The notes beneath the pieces were generated by a model. That model saw only the letters and a list, made by a program, of their open reading frames with translations. It did no database searches and was not told the DNA's origin. From positions 1 to 64,000 of the forward strand of contig JBGTQJ010000037.1 in assembly GCA_041941305.1 (NCBI GenBank): 64,000 bases of DNA. The letters are read 5' to 3'. Shown piece after piece: positions 55,309-63,935 of the stretch; position 1 is the stretch's first letter; each line of letters starts with the position of its first letter. Origin of the DNA: JANSWP01 sp041941305. Lineage in GTDB: Bacteria; Bacteroidota; Bacteroidia; Chitinophagales; Saprospiraceae. Position numbers and translations under genes: made by a program.

Positions 55309-58300
55309 TTAAAATGTAGCTGCCACGCTTGCTCTCCCAACATGTACTACCCTACCCTTTCCGGTTTTTCTACCTTCATAACTCAGACTCAATCGCATGT
55401 TTCTCGCCAACTGCCTGTCGATAGAAACATCCCACAAATAATTCTGCCCATTTTGCAGACCGTTTAGAAAGGCAAAACCGACCGGCGAATTGGCTTCCCC
55501 ATTGAAGCTGATTTTCACAAAAGAAAAGCTGGATTGGACAGAAATTTTAGAAGTCTTGTTGTACCGCATTTCTAATTTAAGCTCATGGGTATTTGCAGCT
55601 TCTTCAGCATTCTCGAGTGTATTTTTACTGTCTTCAAATTTGTATTTTACAATCGTTCGAAAGGTTTTGACGGGCAACCAGGTAAATTCGGGCTGAAGAT
55701 TAAAAAAGCGAATATTGAAATCTTTATTGTCAAATTGCTCAGAGTCTTGAATTTTACGCCCCGCTTTGAATTCAATTTCTGAGGAAAAAGTTTTGGCTAT
55801 GTTCCACCTGGTTTTGAAAAACCGTTCTTCCCTCCTACGGCTTTCAAATCCTGTAGTCAAAACAACCTTATCCTGATTGTCAGTAAATCCAATTTCAGAA
55901 TTAAATTTTGGATTATTGGCATTGAAAACCAGCACATTGCGAATGCCTGAACGAGTTGCAACAAGCGAAGTGTCAATAATGTCCAACTGAAAAGGATTCC
56001 AGGGAGAAACCTTGTCTGCATCTTTTACTTTTCGGGTAATTTGAAGAGATGAAGAAGGAGAAAATCGACTCAATAACTTTTTGAGACCCTTGGCTCCAAA
56101 CCAAATCGCCCGAGGTTCAATTCTCAAACTCTGGTTAAATAAAATATTGTTGGTGCGGATAAACTCATCTGTAAAAACAACTTGTCTGAGCACATTAGCG
56201 GAATCCTGAAAAGGCGCTACCTCCACTTCATTTTGCTGAATTAAACCGTCCCCGTTGTCATCATTTCGCCAAACATAATTGCCCTCCCCAGGTTGAACAG
56301 GCAAGAAGACAAACTCAGATTTTCGCTCCTGCCCTGAGCCTATTTCATAACTCGTGTTGGACTGAATAACGCCATTGACCAATTGTAAGGAATAATTCAA
56401 CCTACCAAGAAAGGTTTCAGAGCGTTCTTCATTGGTCAGATCATCATTTTTTATTTCCAATTGTCGGTAGGTAAAATTCCAACCAATGCGGGAATTGTTT
56501 CTACGTTTTTCTTTTCCAGAAGTCCAGCGAGTCGTCCAATTCCCATTCAGGTTTAGGTCATTGGCGATGGTCGCTTGTTCAAATGATGTATTCAGCGGAG
56601 CATAATCAATTCGTCTTTGATAATTGACCTGGAAATTAATTTTTTGACTTTCACGGCTCTTCAAATAAACCCTAAACAGATCGTACCAAAAGCTATTGGA
56701 CGAAAGTGAATCAGAAACAAGCTCATTCTTTTTTGAAAAACGCTCATTCCGTTCTCGTTCTCCATAAATCCCTGTCTCCCAATACTTTGTCCTGGTGGAA
56801 TCTCGTAAGAAAGGAATGCCAAAATTTATTTTTGGTCGAAAAAAACGACTTGCTTCAGTCAGACTATTCGAGTTTAGGAGATTGCTTTCCAAAAAAATAT
56901 TAAACCCTTTTTTATCAAATTGATATTGAGCCAAATGCTTGGTCCCTTCATAAATAGAATCTCTCAAAAAACCACTAAAGGTATAAGCCAAACGTCCTTT
57001 CGTTTTACTGCTCAACTCAAAACCACCCCGACCAATATGCTCGCTCACTCGCTCATTACTCTGAATATTCCAATCTCGTCTAAATTCTGCATTCCGATAA
57101 GGATTGAGCGCTCTAAATCGCTCCTGGACAAATTCATGATTTATCTCCATTTTCAATTGCCAATCCTGCTTTTTCCCCAAATCCAGCCTGTTTTCAAAAC
57201 TCGAAAAGGTTGCTAAGCCCAAATTATCATTGTCCTGGATATTGGATAGGCGGTTGAGATCAAAATTGCTCATGGCAACTTCTGCCATTACTTTGGTGTT
57301 TTTGGAAATTTGATATTCCCCACCAAGCGTATACAATTGTTGTTGTTTGGGAGAAACCAATTGCCTAACCGGAGCATAATCTCCAAAATGAACCACTTCC
57401 AGTCCCTGAATTTCTGGTGCCACCCAGCGATATACCCTTCCATTGGCTGCCACAGTAGGATCCAACACATAATCACCATTTCCTACACCAACAAATGAGA
57501 AAAAGGCTGTGTGCAATGTCAATTCTTCATTATTGGAAAACACTAATACACTATCAAATCCCAGCGTATCTACCAGTTTGTACAAAACCCGAAAGGGACT
57601 TGCATCTTCTACTTTTGCTATACTACTCACTACAGAGTTCAGGGGATCATCTCCCGAGTTTTGCAATGCTTCAAATTCAGCTGGAGAAAACTCATTATCT
57701 ACAGGCTTTTTACCATCTTGTTCAGAAAAAACATTAAACCATAACTTCGTTTTATCTCTATGCTGATATTTCAGGTTGACCGCATACATGGAGCGGAGAT
57801 AATTCTGATCAGCATATTCAAATTCAACGATGATTCGGATATCTTTTGTAATCAACCGCCGTTGCGTAAAAGAGACATGTCCTGCATTATAGTCAATGAT
57901 ATAATCCTCTTCCAATCCACGTTTCATCACGACTCCATCGACCCATACTTTTTCAGTCCCTGCCAAAATAATGATAAAGCGCTCTCCTTCAGCTCCTTCC
58001 AAACGATAGGGTCCCTGGTTGCCCTCTTGTGCCTGTATTTCATTTCTTGCGAATTTTCCACGAGCTACGGCGACTGAGGCTTGGGTTGTGAGTTGTGGGT
58101 TGTGGGTTGTCGGTTGTCGGTTGTGGGTTCTGGGTTGTCGGTTGTGGGTTGTGGGTTGTGGGTGCGGGGTGCGGGGTGCGGGGTGTGGGGTGCGGGGTGC
58201 GGGGTGCGGGGTGTGGGGTGCGGGGTGTAGGGTGCGGGGTTGGCGGTTTTGGGCTTGTCTGTTTGCTCCAATGGGGGTTCTCTGCCTTTCGTTATTGGTT

Positions 58301-59064
58301 AGAGGGTTTTTCTTTCCTTCTGAAAAATTCCATTGTCGGCTATAGGTTCCGCCTTGCAGTTTTTTAAAGTAATTCATGAAATACCCAGTTGGCCTGCGTA
58401 GTTCGTAATCTCCGGCAATAAGTTTGTTATCATCTTTTGTAATTTGAATAAAAATCTTGTCAAATTCACTTAGCTGCTGCGTATTACCTTCTGGTTGGAG
58501 TGGAATATTATTGTCTGTAATCGCTGCAAGCACTTCCATGCCATCACCCAGGTTGCCTGCCATCTGGAGATTGAAACTGGAATTGAGGACGAGGTTTTGA
58601 CTATTGCCAAATGAGAGCCCACGAGCAAAGCTACCGGAATAGTCCAGCCCTTTTTGAAATTCCAGAAAACTTTCTTCCTCCTTAAATGGGTCATAGGTAA
58701 TGCCTACTATTCTGTTACTCTTGTCTTTTTGAATATTTGTAGTGTCCAAATTCGTTTGAGGGGCGGATAGGTCATAGGGGAGTACACGGTATTGTATAAG
58801 AAATTTGGCGATTTGGTTCTTTTGAGATGCTTCCAGTATCAAACTGTTATTTTGGATGCTATACAAATTTTTGGGCAGTGTATCCCTGGTTTTAGCATTG
58901 ATCAGGATTATGGATTCAGGAACGATAGTCAAAGAATCTATGGGTTGTGACAGGTCAGAAATATCCATTAGTTTTTGCCGAAGGTTGGACAGGGTATCAA
59001 TTTGTGCAAAAAGCGCAAATGGAACAACGGCTAAAATCAATATTATCTGAAATCTTCTGACCAT
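55309..59064 (-). CDS. Large SprA-related outer-membrane protein
   Basis: Exported protein of about 1251 residues; signal peptide MVRRFQIILILAVVPFALFAQ (split). An N-terminal part resembles a segment of the T9SS translocon SprA: LSFGNSQNLVLNSSFNLQMAG, LAAITDNNIPLQPEGNTQQL and FDKIFIQITKDDNKLIAGDY (each in parts). The rest is a long series of barrel-like strands (WNFTYRQLEIKND, SSLQITRKVKD, MRLSLSYEGRKTGKG). It is about half the length of real SprA (over 2000 residues), so it is a separate family, perhaps a related secretion or biogenesis channel. Residues about 267-328 are a His/Pro/Gln/Thr-rich insertion encoded by a minisatellite. The frame upstream to 59103 is not needed. Confidence 0.8.
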   Translation of the reverse strand: MVRRFQIILILAVVPFALFAQIDTLSNLRQKLMDISDLSQPIDSLTIVPESIILINAKTRDTLPKNLYSIQNNSLILEASQKNQIAKFLIQYRVLPYDLSAPQTNLDTTNIQKDKSNRIVGITYDPFKEEESFLEFQKGLDYSGSFARGLSFGNSQNLVLNSSFNLQMAGNLGDGMEVLAAITDNNIPLQPEGNTQQLSEFDKIFIQITKDDNKLIAGDYELRRPTGYFMNYFKKLQGGTYSRQWNFSEGKKNPLTNNERQRTPIGANRQAQNRQPRTLHPAPHTPHPAPRTPHPAPRTPHPQPTTHNRQPRTHNRQPTTHNPQLTTQASVAVARGKFARNEIQAQEGNQGPYRLEGAEGERFIIILAGTEKVWVDGVVMKRGLEEDYIIDYNAGHVSFTQRRLITKDIRIIVEFEYADQNYLRSMYAVNLKYQHRDKTKLWFNVFSEQDGKKPVDNEFSPAEFEALQNSGDDPLNSVVSSIAKVEDASPFRVLYKLVDTLGFDSVLVFSNNEELTLHTAFFSFVGVGNGDYVLDPTVAANGRVYRWVAPEIQGLEVVHFGDYAPVRQLVSPKQQQLYTLGGEYQISKNTKVMAEVAMSNFDLNRLSNIQDNDNLGLATFSSFENRLDLGKKQDWQLKMEINHEFVQERFRALNPYRNAEFRRDWNIQSNERVSEHIGRGGFELSSKTKGRLAYTFSGFLRDSIYEGTKHLAQYQFDKKGFNIFLESNLLNSNSLTEASRFFRPKINFGIPFLRDSTRTKYWETGIYGERERNERFSKKNELVSDSLSSNSFWYDLFRVYLKSRESQKINFQVNYQRRIDYAPLNTSFEQATIANDLNLNGNWTTRWTSGKEKRRNNSRIGWNFTYRQLEIKNDDLTNEERSETFLGRLNYSLQLVNGVIQSNTSYEIGSGQERKSEFVFLPVQPGEGNYVWRNDDNGDGLIQQNEVEVAPFQDSANVLRQVVFTDEFIRTNNILFNQSLRIEPRAIWFGAKGLKKLLSRFSPSSSLQITRKVKDADKVSPWNPFQLDIIDTSLVATRSGIRNVLVFNANNPKFNSEIGFTDNQDKVVLTTGFESRRREERFFKTRWNIAKTFSSEIEFKAGRKIQDSEQFDNKDFNIRFFNLQPEFTWLPVKTFRTIVKYKFEDSKNTLENAEEAANTHELKLEMRYNKTSKISVQSSFSFVKISFNGEANSPVGFAFLNGLQNGQNYLWDVSIDRQLARNMRLSLSYEGRKTGKGRVVHVGRASVAATF
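58086..58252. repeat. In-frame minisatellite in the SprA-like gene
   Basis: On the plus strand GTTGTGGGTTGTGGG, GGGTTGTCGGTTGTGGG and a (GGGGTGC)n-like block with many GGG(G) runs. Read on the minus strand in frame it encodes repeats such as TPHPAPRTPHPAPR and TTHNRQPRTHNRQP. Strong G-quadruplex pattern on the template strand. Confidence 0.92.
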
Positions 59065-59253
59065 AAAATTCACATTCCGGAATAGAACGCAAATTAAGGG
59101 CAAAAAGTGGGACTTGGCTTTTGATTAAATAAGATAGAAATATGATTCTCTGACAATATTGGGGATTTTTGGTCAGAAAAACCTTAAAAAAGCATTACTT
59201 TCCATCACTTTTGTAGTAAAGGACAGCAGGAAACATAATTCAAATTATTTAAC

Positions 59254-59550
59254 ATGTACGACATTGACATGAGTCGAAAACACAAAACCTATCAAATACA
59301 TTGTGCAAAATGTCAGGAATACTTGCTCACTTATCATAAATATGGTGCGGGGAAAGGAATATTGAGGCTATATCTATCCAATATCGTCCAGCCCGATGCT
59401 TTGGCAGGATTATCAAATGCTGAGACTAAAATTCCAAACTTAACCTGTCCTTCCTGTGAAGAAGTGATTGGCATTCCAATAATCAGTAAAGGGCAACGTT
59501 GGGCGTTCAGAATGCGACAAGGATATTTTCACAGGAAATTGGAGAAGTAA
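59254..59550 (+). CDS. Small zinc-ribbon-like hypothetical protein
   Basis: Protein of 98 residues with two CxxC pairs (HCAKCQEYLL and TCPSCEEVIG), 45 residues apart, suggesting one zinc site. Basic ends (SRKHKTYQI and RMRQGYFHRKLEK) hint at nucleic-acid contact. I do not recognise a named family. The gene is monocistronic, between the SprA-like gene (divergent) and a convergent GNAT gene. The ATG at 59269 (MSRKHKTY) is an alternative start. Confidence 0.78.
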   Translation: MYDIDMSRKHKTYQIHCAKCQEYLLTYHKYGAGKGILRLYLSNIVQPDALAGLSNAETKIPNLTCPSCEEVIGIPIISKGQRWAFRMRQGYFHRKLEK

Positions 59551-59574
59551 GGATTATCAGATAATACGGAAGCG

Positions 59575-60120
59575 TTAAACTTTGGAAAGTCTGAGTTCAA
59601 CGTACTTGGTCTGGAATCCCAATTGTTCAAACATCCTTATTGATTCCGGATTATTTGAAACTTGAAGAGCAAGCTTGCCTTTGGAGAGTTCAATGGCTCG
59701 TTTCATTAATTTGGATGCCACCCCATTACCTCTATATTGATCTGCTATTGCCATATATACGACTCGATTTGACGGATTGACTTCTAAACCAGTAGAATTG
59801 ACAACCATTGCGCCTAGTATTTTATCTGATTCATTGGCCGTTAAAATAAATCCACCAAAGGAAGGTCGGTCTTTAACTGCATAATCCATGGCTTCCACAA
59901 TAGCCTCTCTGGAAACTTCGTCACCATCTAAATTTTGCTGGAGAAATTTTACAATAGAGTCTTTTTGGTACGGCGTGACTTTGGAATAGGCGTTGTAGAA
60001 TTGTTGCTGAACCATAGTACCGTAGTTTTCTTTGTAACTGTAACAAGGAGCAATTGAATTGGCGCCTAAATTAGCACTTTCTATACAGTCCTCAAAAAAA
60101 TAATATGGCTTTTCAGGCAT
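59575..60120 (-). CDS. GNAT-family N-acetyltransferase
   Basis: Single-domain acetyltransferase of 181 residues. The acetyl-CoA-binding segment is VVYMAIADQYRGNGVASKLMKRAIE (Q/R-x-x-G-x-A part), followed by LALQVSNNPESIRMFEQLGFQTKY, the usual C-terminal strand-helix of the family. Substrate unknown. It is convergent to the zinc-ribbon gene and divergent from the aminopeptidase. Confidence 0.88.
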   Translation of the reverse strand: MPEKPYYFFEDCIESANLGANSIAPCYSYKENYGTMVQQQFYNAYSKVTPYQKDSIVKFLQQNLDGDEVSREAIVEAMDYAVKDRPSFGGFILTANESDKILGAMVVNSTGLEVNPSNRVVYMAIADQYRGNGVASKLMKRAIELSKGKLALQVSNNPESIRMFEQLGFQTKYVELRLSKV

Positions 60121-60373
60121 TTGTTAAAATTTTATTAGGAAATGGTAGGTCTTTTCCAGAGAACGGTTGGTTTTTGAATTCATTATTTTTCTACAGGGCT
60201 TATGCATTTTACCGAATTAGTTTGTTATTTTTAGTTGTAAACCCTTCATATTCTTTAAGTTTATATTTTATAAAAAATCATCACACTTTAAATCCTCCGC
60301 AATTCTCTGCTGTGAAAAAGTGCAAGTTCCTTCATTTTTGTAAAATTGTGCCCGAATCAAAGAAAAATAAATT

Positions 60374-61471
60374 ATGAGCACCATCCTCAATAAATACGCC
60401 CAACTTCTTGTCCATTATTGTGTAGATATACAGGAAGGCGATCGATTATATGTTTCCAGTACCACTCTGGCAGAGCCATTAATTCGGGAAATATATAAAG
60501 TAGGCATTCAGGCAGGCGCTCATGTAGAAGTTGATATGGCTTTCAGAGAAAAAGGTCGAATTTTCATTAATGAAGCTTCAAAAACCCAGCTCGAATATGT
60601 CCCTACACTTCAAAAGAAAGCAATGGAAGAATTTGAGGCATTTATCAGGATCATGGCTCCATTCAATTTAAAGGAAACTCAAAATATCAATGCTGCCAAT
60701 TCGAGTATCCGCAAAGAAGCAATGAAGGGCGTTTCTAAGGCTTATTTTGAAAGAACTGCCACTCGGGCATTAAAACGGAATTTATGCCTTTTTCCAACTC
60801 AAGCTTCTGCACAGGAAGCAGGAATGTCTTTGGAGGAATACGAAAACTTTGTATTTGGAGCCTGTAATTTATTTTCAGACGATCCCAAAGCTGAATGGCT
60901 AAAGGTCCGGGCCAATCAACAAAAAATTGTAGATAGGCTAAATGCCAGCGAAAAAATACATTACAAGGGCGAAGGAGTAGACATTCAATTTTCTTGTAAG
61001 GAAAGAACCTGGATAAATTCCGATGGTCAGACCAATATGCCTTCAGGGGAAGTATATACCTCACCTGTGGAAGATTCGGTAAATGGTACCATCCATTTTA
61101 GTTTGCCTTCTATCTATATGGGCAATGAAGTAGAAGCCGTCACACTTTGGGTAAAAGAAGGATATGTAGAAAAATGGGAAGCAAAAAGAGGAAAAGACTT
61201 TTTAGATCAAATATTCCAAACTCCAGGTGCCCGCCGATTTGGCGAAGCCGCTATTGGTACCAATTATAACATTACACAGATTACCAAAAATATCTTATTT
61301 GACGAGAAGATGGGTGGTACCGTACATATGGCCCTCGGGCAATCTTATTTGCAAGCAGGAGGCAAAAATCAATCCGCCATTCATTGGGATATGATCACAG
61401 ACATGACGAATGGAGGTGAAATATTTGCAGACGGTGAAAAAATATATGAAAGTGGGCAGTTCTTGTTTTAA
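60374..61471 (+). CDS. M29-family aminopeptidase
   Basis: Metallo-aminopeptidase of 365 residues of the thermophilic AmpS/AmpT type. The expected metal ligands and catalytic residues align: Glu226 (SGEVYTSP), Glu291 (FGEAAIGTN), His318 (TVHMALGQSY, with Tyr325), and His337/Asp339 (IHWDM). It removes N-terminal residues from peptides in the cytoplasm, using Co2+, Zn2+ or similar. It has its own 250-base upstream region, and no obvious operon partner; a long repeat-filled gap follows. Confidence 0.93.
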   Translation: MSTILNKYAQLLVHYCVDIQEGDRLYVSSTTLAEPLIREIYKVGIQAGAHVEVDMAFREKGRIFINEASKTQLEYVPTLQKKAMEEFEAFIRIMAPFNLKETQNINAANSSIRKEAMKGVSKAYFERTATRALKRNLCLFPTQASAQEAGMSLEEYENFVFGACNLFSDDPKAEWLKVRANQQKIVDRLNASEKIHYKGEGVDIQFSCKERTWINSDGQTNMPSGEVYTSPVEDSVNGTIHFSLPSIYMGNEVEAVTLWVKEGYVEKWEAKRGKDFLDQIFQTPGARRFGEAAIGTNYNITQITKNILFDEKMGGTVHMALGQSYLQAGGKNQSAIHWDMITDMTNGGEIFADGEKIYESGQFLF

Positions 61472-61561
61472 TAATAAATCGCCTGTTTTTTTGAATTTTC
61501 AAGCAAAGACTGTTTTCAAACAATAAATTCTATGATGTAAGCACCAAATCAAAATTATCTA

Positions 61562-61698
61562 CAAGTAATTTTGGCTTCATTTTCTCCCTCACTTCGTTTG
61601 CCAAGGGCATCCCTTTGGGGGAAAATACTCGTCAGAGCTTTGGCTATGTCTGCGTTTTTCGCCTTGTGAGGAAAAAAATGAATTCCAAAATTTTACTT
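61562..61698. repeat. Long hairpin element, copy A
   Basis: Outer arms 61562-61592 and 61666-61698 pair closely (CAAGTAATTTTGG..TTC with GAATTCCAAAATTTTACTT, then CTCCCTCAC with GTGAGG). Between them is a 45-base core (61621-61666, starting GAAAATACTCGTCAGAGC) which recurs inverted in the next hairpin. Confidence 0.85.
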
Positions 61699-61717
61699 AT
61701 ACATATTTATGTTTTGG

Positions 61718-61892
61718 TGCTTAGTACTCTGTAAATTAAGTAGCTTATCTTTTTGAGGAAGGTTATTTTTTGCAAGTGCGAGGCGAAAAACACAGCTATA
61801 GCCTTAGCTCTAGCGAGTATTTTCAACGAAGCAATTGCAAAAAAGAAGCCTTCAAAAGAATAAGATATTTAGTTTACAGAGTACTTAGCAAT
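61718..61892. repeat. Long hairpin element, copy B
   Basis: Arms of about 60 bases (61718-61778 and 61832-61892) pair with few mismatches, including TTAGTACTCTGTAAA with TTTACAGAGTACTTA. The apical 61781-61824 (GGCGAAAAACACAGC...) is the reverse complement of copy A's core with about 80-85% identity by eye. Confidence 0.88.
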
Positions 61893-61896
61893 ATTT

Positions 61897-61997
61897 AATG
61901 AAAATTTAAATGAAAATGAAAATAAAAAATTGCCCTTTTGGGCTTTATGAATATTTGACTTTTTCATTTTCATTTTCATTCCGATTTTCATTTTCCA
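61897..61997. repeat. ATGAAAATG inverted minisatellite around a GCCC hairpin
   Basis: Left units AAATGAAAATGAAAAT and right units TTTCATTTTCATTTTC flank TTGCCCTTTTGGGC. Unit shared with the palindrome at 38834-38887. Confidence 0.75.
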
Positions 61998-62091
61998 AAA
62001 AATAACAGAACAAATCACCTCAAGCTCCAAGGGAAGTGAACTATGTATTAAAATATTAAGTAATTCATTATTAAGAATTGAGGAAAACGTC

Positions 62092-62099
62092 TAGATTTG
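62092..62099 (+). promoter_or_regulatory. Possible promoter -7 element
   Basis: TAGATTTG matches TAnnTTTG exactly; the -33 region 19-20 bases upstream is AT-rich without a clean TTTG. It would give a leader of about 120 bases for the gene at 62229. Confidence 0.35.
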
Positions 62100-62228
62100 C
62101 GTTTTTATAGAATTTTTTTTTGCGGGTTTATCCTAAAAAATTATAACTTGGCAGCCGTTTTAAAAAACCGAACGTAACAATTTATTTTTGAACAGAGAGG
62201 ATTTCCCAAAACACAATATTTAAACAAC

Positions 62229-63011
62229 GTGGAAAACAACATTGGAATTCTGGAATTGAAATATGGCAACATTTATGGTGGCTTTCCCAACTTCTTTGCC
62301 ATAGCCGAAATCTCCCTACTCGTATTTGAAAAACGATCCAACAAAATCTTTGTCGAAAGCTGGACGAACAGAGTGGATGTGGACTATGTAAGCGTTTTTT
62401 CCAAAGTGAATGAACTAGGTCACACCATTGGACGGGAAAAGGAAGTAATTAACATGAGAACAGGTCGTACCCGACCTTTCCTGGAAGAATTTAAACTCGA
62501 CAAACGGGCTTTGCAGTATTCTTTCAAACAATTGCGACCTACCCAAAATGGAATCAAACGTTTTTTGCTAAACGCTTTGAGAAAATACAATCTACGAACC
62601 ATCTTAACTTTTGATGGACGTCGAGATATTTTCCTTTGCGAAAGAACAGGAGTTCGTTTTGACCGAGTCAGAATAATTGATCTTCAAAAAGATTTGAATA
62701 AAGAAACTGATTATCTGTTTTCTCTAAACAAATTATCTGTCATCACTGGATTTAGAGTTGATGGCTCTTACCTGCGCTCCAATAATCTGGAGTATTGGCT
62801 GCATCCTATTGCTGCGAAGCAAATCTATCCAGGAACAGCTGCTTTTGATGCTGCCCGGTTGCTGATGGTTTTTAATGAATATACACAGCACAAACCTGAT
62901 TTTCTGATGAAAGCGCAATTGTTGCTCAATAAGATTCAGGTGACTAAAGAAAAGGAAGAACCAAAAGCAAAACCTGAAGCTGAACAAGAAGCTAAAGCTG
63001 AGGAGGAATAA
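62229..63011 (+). CDS. Hypothetical protein, possibly RNase H-like fold
   Basis: Protein of 260 residues, start GTG at 62229 (ENNIGILELKYGNIYGG). I do not recognise the family. The opening strand with an acidic residue, the middle TILTFDGRRDIFLCE and the late YPGTAAFDAARLL resemble the spacing of DEDD exonuclease motifs, but motif I lacks the D-x-E pair, so it may be an inactive or distant RNase H-like protein. The C-terminus is a low-complexity Glu/Lys/Ala tail (EQEAKAEEE). It ends at a strong bidirectional terminator. Confidence 0.7.
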   Translation: MENNIGILELKYGNIYGGFPNFFAIAEISLLVFEKRSNKIFVESWTNRVDVDYVSVFSKVNELGHTIGREKEVINMRTGRTRPFLEEFKLDKRALQYSFKQLRPTQNGIKRFLLNALRKYNLRTILTFDGRRDIFLCERTGVRFDRVRIIDLQKDLNKETDYLFSLNKLSVITGFRVDGSYLRSNNLEYWLHPIAAKQIYPGTAAFDAARLLMVFNEYTQHKPDFLMKAQLLLNKIQVTKEKEEPKAKPEAEQEAKAEEE

Positions 63012-63032
63012 CATTTCCAAACTCCTGACAAA

Positions 63033-63076
63033 AAAAATCTGGTTTATCGAATTCATTTTCGATAAACCAGATTTTT
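63033..63076. terminator. Bidirectional rho-independent terminator
   Basis: Perfect 18-base arms AAAAATCTGGTTTATCGA (63033-63050) and TCGATAAACCAGATTTTT (63059-63076) with an 8-base loop, flanked by A and T runs. It serves the convergent genes on both sides. Confidence 0.93.
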
Positions 63077-63099
63077 CTTTTTAGATAACAGGTTAAAGC

Positions 63100-63897
63100 T
63101 TATACCTTTCCATTCATTACCAACTGTGATACATTTGGTGTCTCAGCTCCTCCCAATTTTTCCAAAGTCACATTCAGTGATTCAGCATGTGCAATGTATG
63201 GCATTTCAATTAATTGCTCTTTCTTCATATCGAAAACTCCCATATTAATCATTTCACCTTCGACATCTGCCCATAGCTGGTATTGTTTGTCAGGTGCTGG
63301 TGCTGGAAGGTTTACTATTTTCAAATAGGATTTTTGAGTTTCTTCGTTCCAAAACACAACTGCGAGCGCCTCGGGAGCCAAAGCTGTGCCTCTCAGGTGT
63401 ATATGCATTGTATTTTCATCTCTGAGAAAACTATTTTGCAAAGCGATAATGCGGCTATCCGCTTCCAATACTTGTATTTCCTCCTGACAATCAAGTAGTT
63501 GCAATTCTTTTTGGGTAAGCATGGATTGGGACTCTTGATATTTTCCATTGAAATGACTGATACAATAAATCAATCCAAGTATCGTGATTCCAGCTATCCA
63601 TAATCCTGTTTTTGAAAAGGAACCTTTGTTTGGAATTTGCTTTTTTTCCATTTTCCCAGAAGCCTGTGCGATTTCTTCATTCAATTGCTGAAACGTTCTT
63701 TCCCTTAAGTCGGGTGGTGGTTCTACGGAATTGGAAATAGCATACTGTTCCAGAGAATGTTGAAGCGATTCGATCATCTCTTTTATGTCAGGAAAAGCCT
63801 CGGCGTATTCCAAAACAGTTTCAACATCTTCTTCTGAAGCCAAACCCAGAACAAATTGGTCCAATAATCCCGATGATAGAAATTTTTCTTTATCCAT
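63100..63897 (-). CDS. RskA-type anti-sigma factor
   Basis: Single-pass membrane protein of 265 residues. The N-terminal cytoplasmic part (SGLLDQFVLGLASEEDVETVLEYA) matches the anti-sigma domain type that binds ECF sigma factors; a membrane helix (LWIAGITILGLIYCISHF, about 100-117) is followed by a coiled stretch and an RskA-like periplasmic domain (ALAVVFWNEETQKSYLKI, YQLWADVEGEMINMGVFD). The start at 63897 (MDKEKFLSSG) is chosen over an upstream extension that overlaps the sigma gene. The sigma factor is probably the partial gene just upstream. Confidence 0.9.
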   Translation of the reverse strand: MDKEKFLSSGLLDQFVLGLASEEDVETVLEYAEAFPDIKEMIESLQHSLEQYAISNSVEPPPDLRERTFQQLNEEIAQASGKMEKKQIPNKGSFSKTGLWIAGITILGLIYCISHFNGKYQESQSMLTQKELQLLDCQEEIQVLEADSRIIALQNSFLRDENTMHIHLRGTALAPEALAVVFWNEETQKSYLKIVNLPAPAPDKQYQLWADVEGEMINMGVFDMKKEQLIEMPYIAHAESLNVTLEKLGGAETPNVSQLVMNGKV

Positions 63898-63935
63898 TTT
63901 TTTTGAATCTTCTGATGAATTTAGAATTGGCAATA

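Larger units (their letters stand above)
61472..62228. other. Repeat-filled intergenic region
   Basis: 757 bases without genes, occupied by two adjacent long hairpins sharing an inverted core (61562-61698 and 61718-61892), an ATGAAA-type inverted minisatellite (61897-61997) and a promoter-like site (62092-62099). Confidence 0.7.

Noticed and set aside
58019..58367. Plus-strand frames rich in Gly/Cys/Trp, opposite the SprA-like gene
   Set aside because: Antisense reading of the same minisatellite; the minus-strand gene is continuous and family-like on both sides.
55309..59064. True SprA, the T9SS translocon
   Set aside because: Only about 1250 residues versus over 2000, with similarity seen only to part of SprA.
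60105..60377. Short plus-strand frame of 90 codons before the aminopeptidase
   Set aside because: Hydrophobic AT-rich translation overlapping the GNAT gene start and the aminopeptidase leader; no family resemblance.
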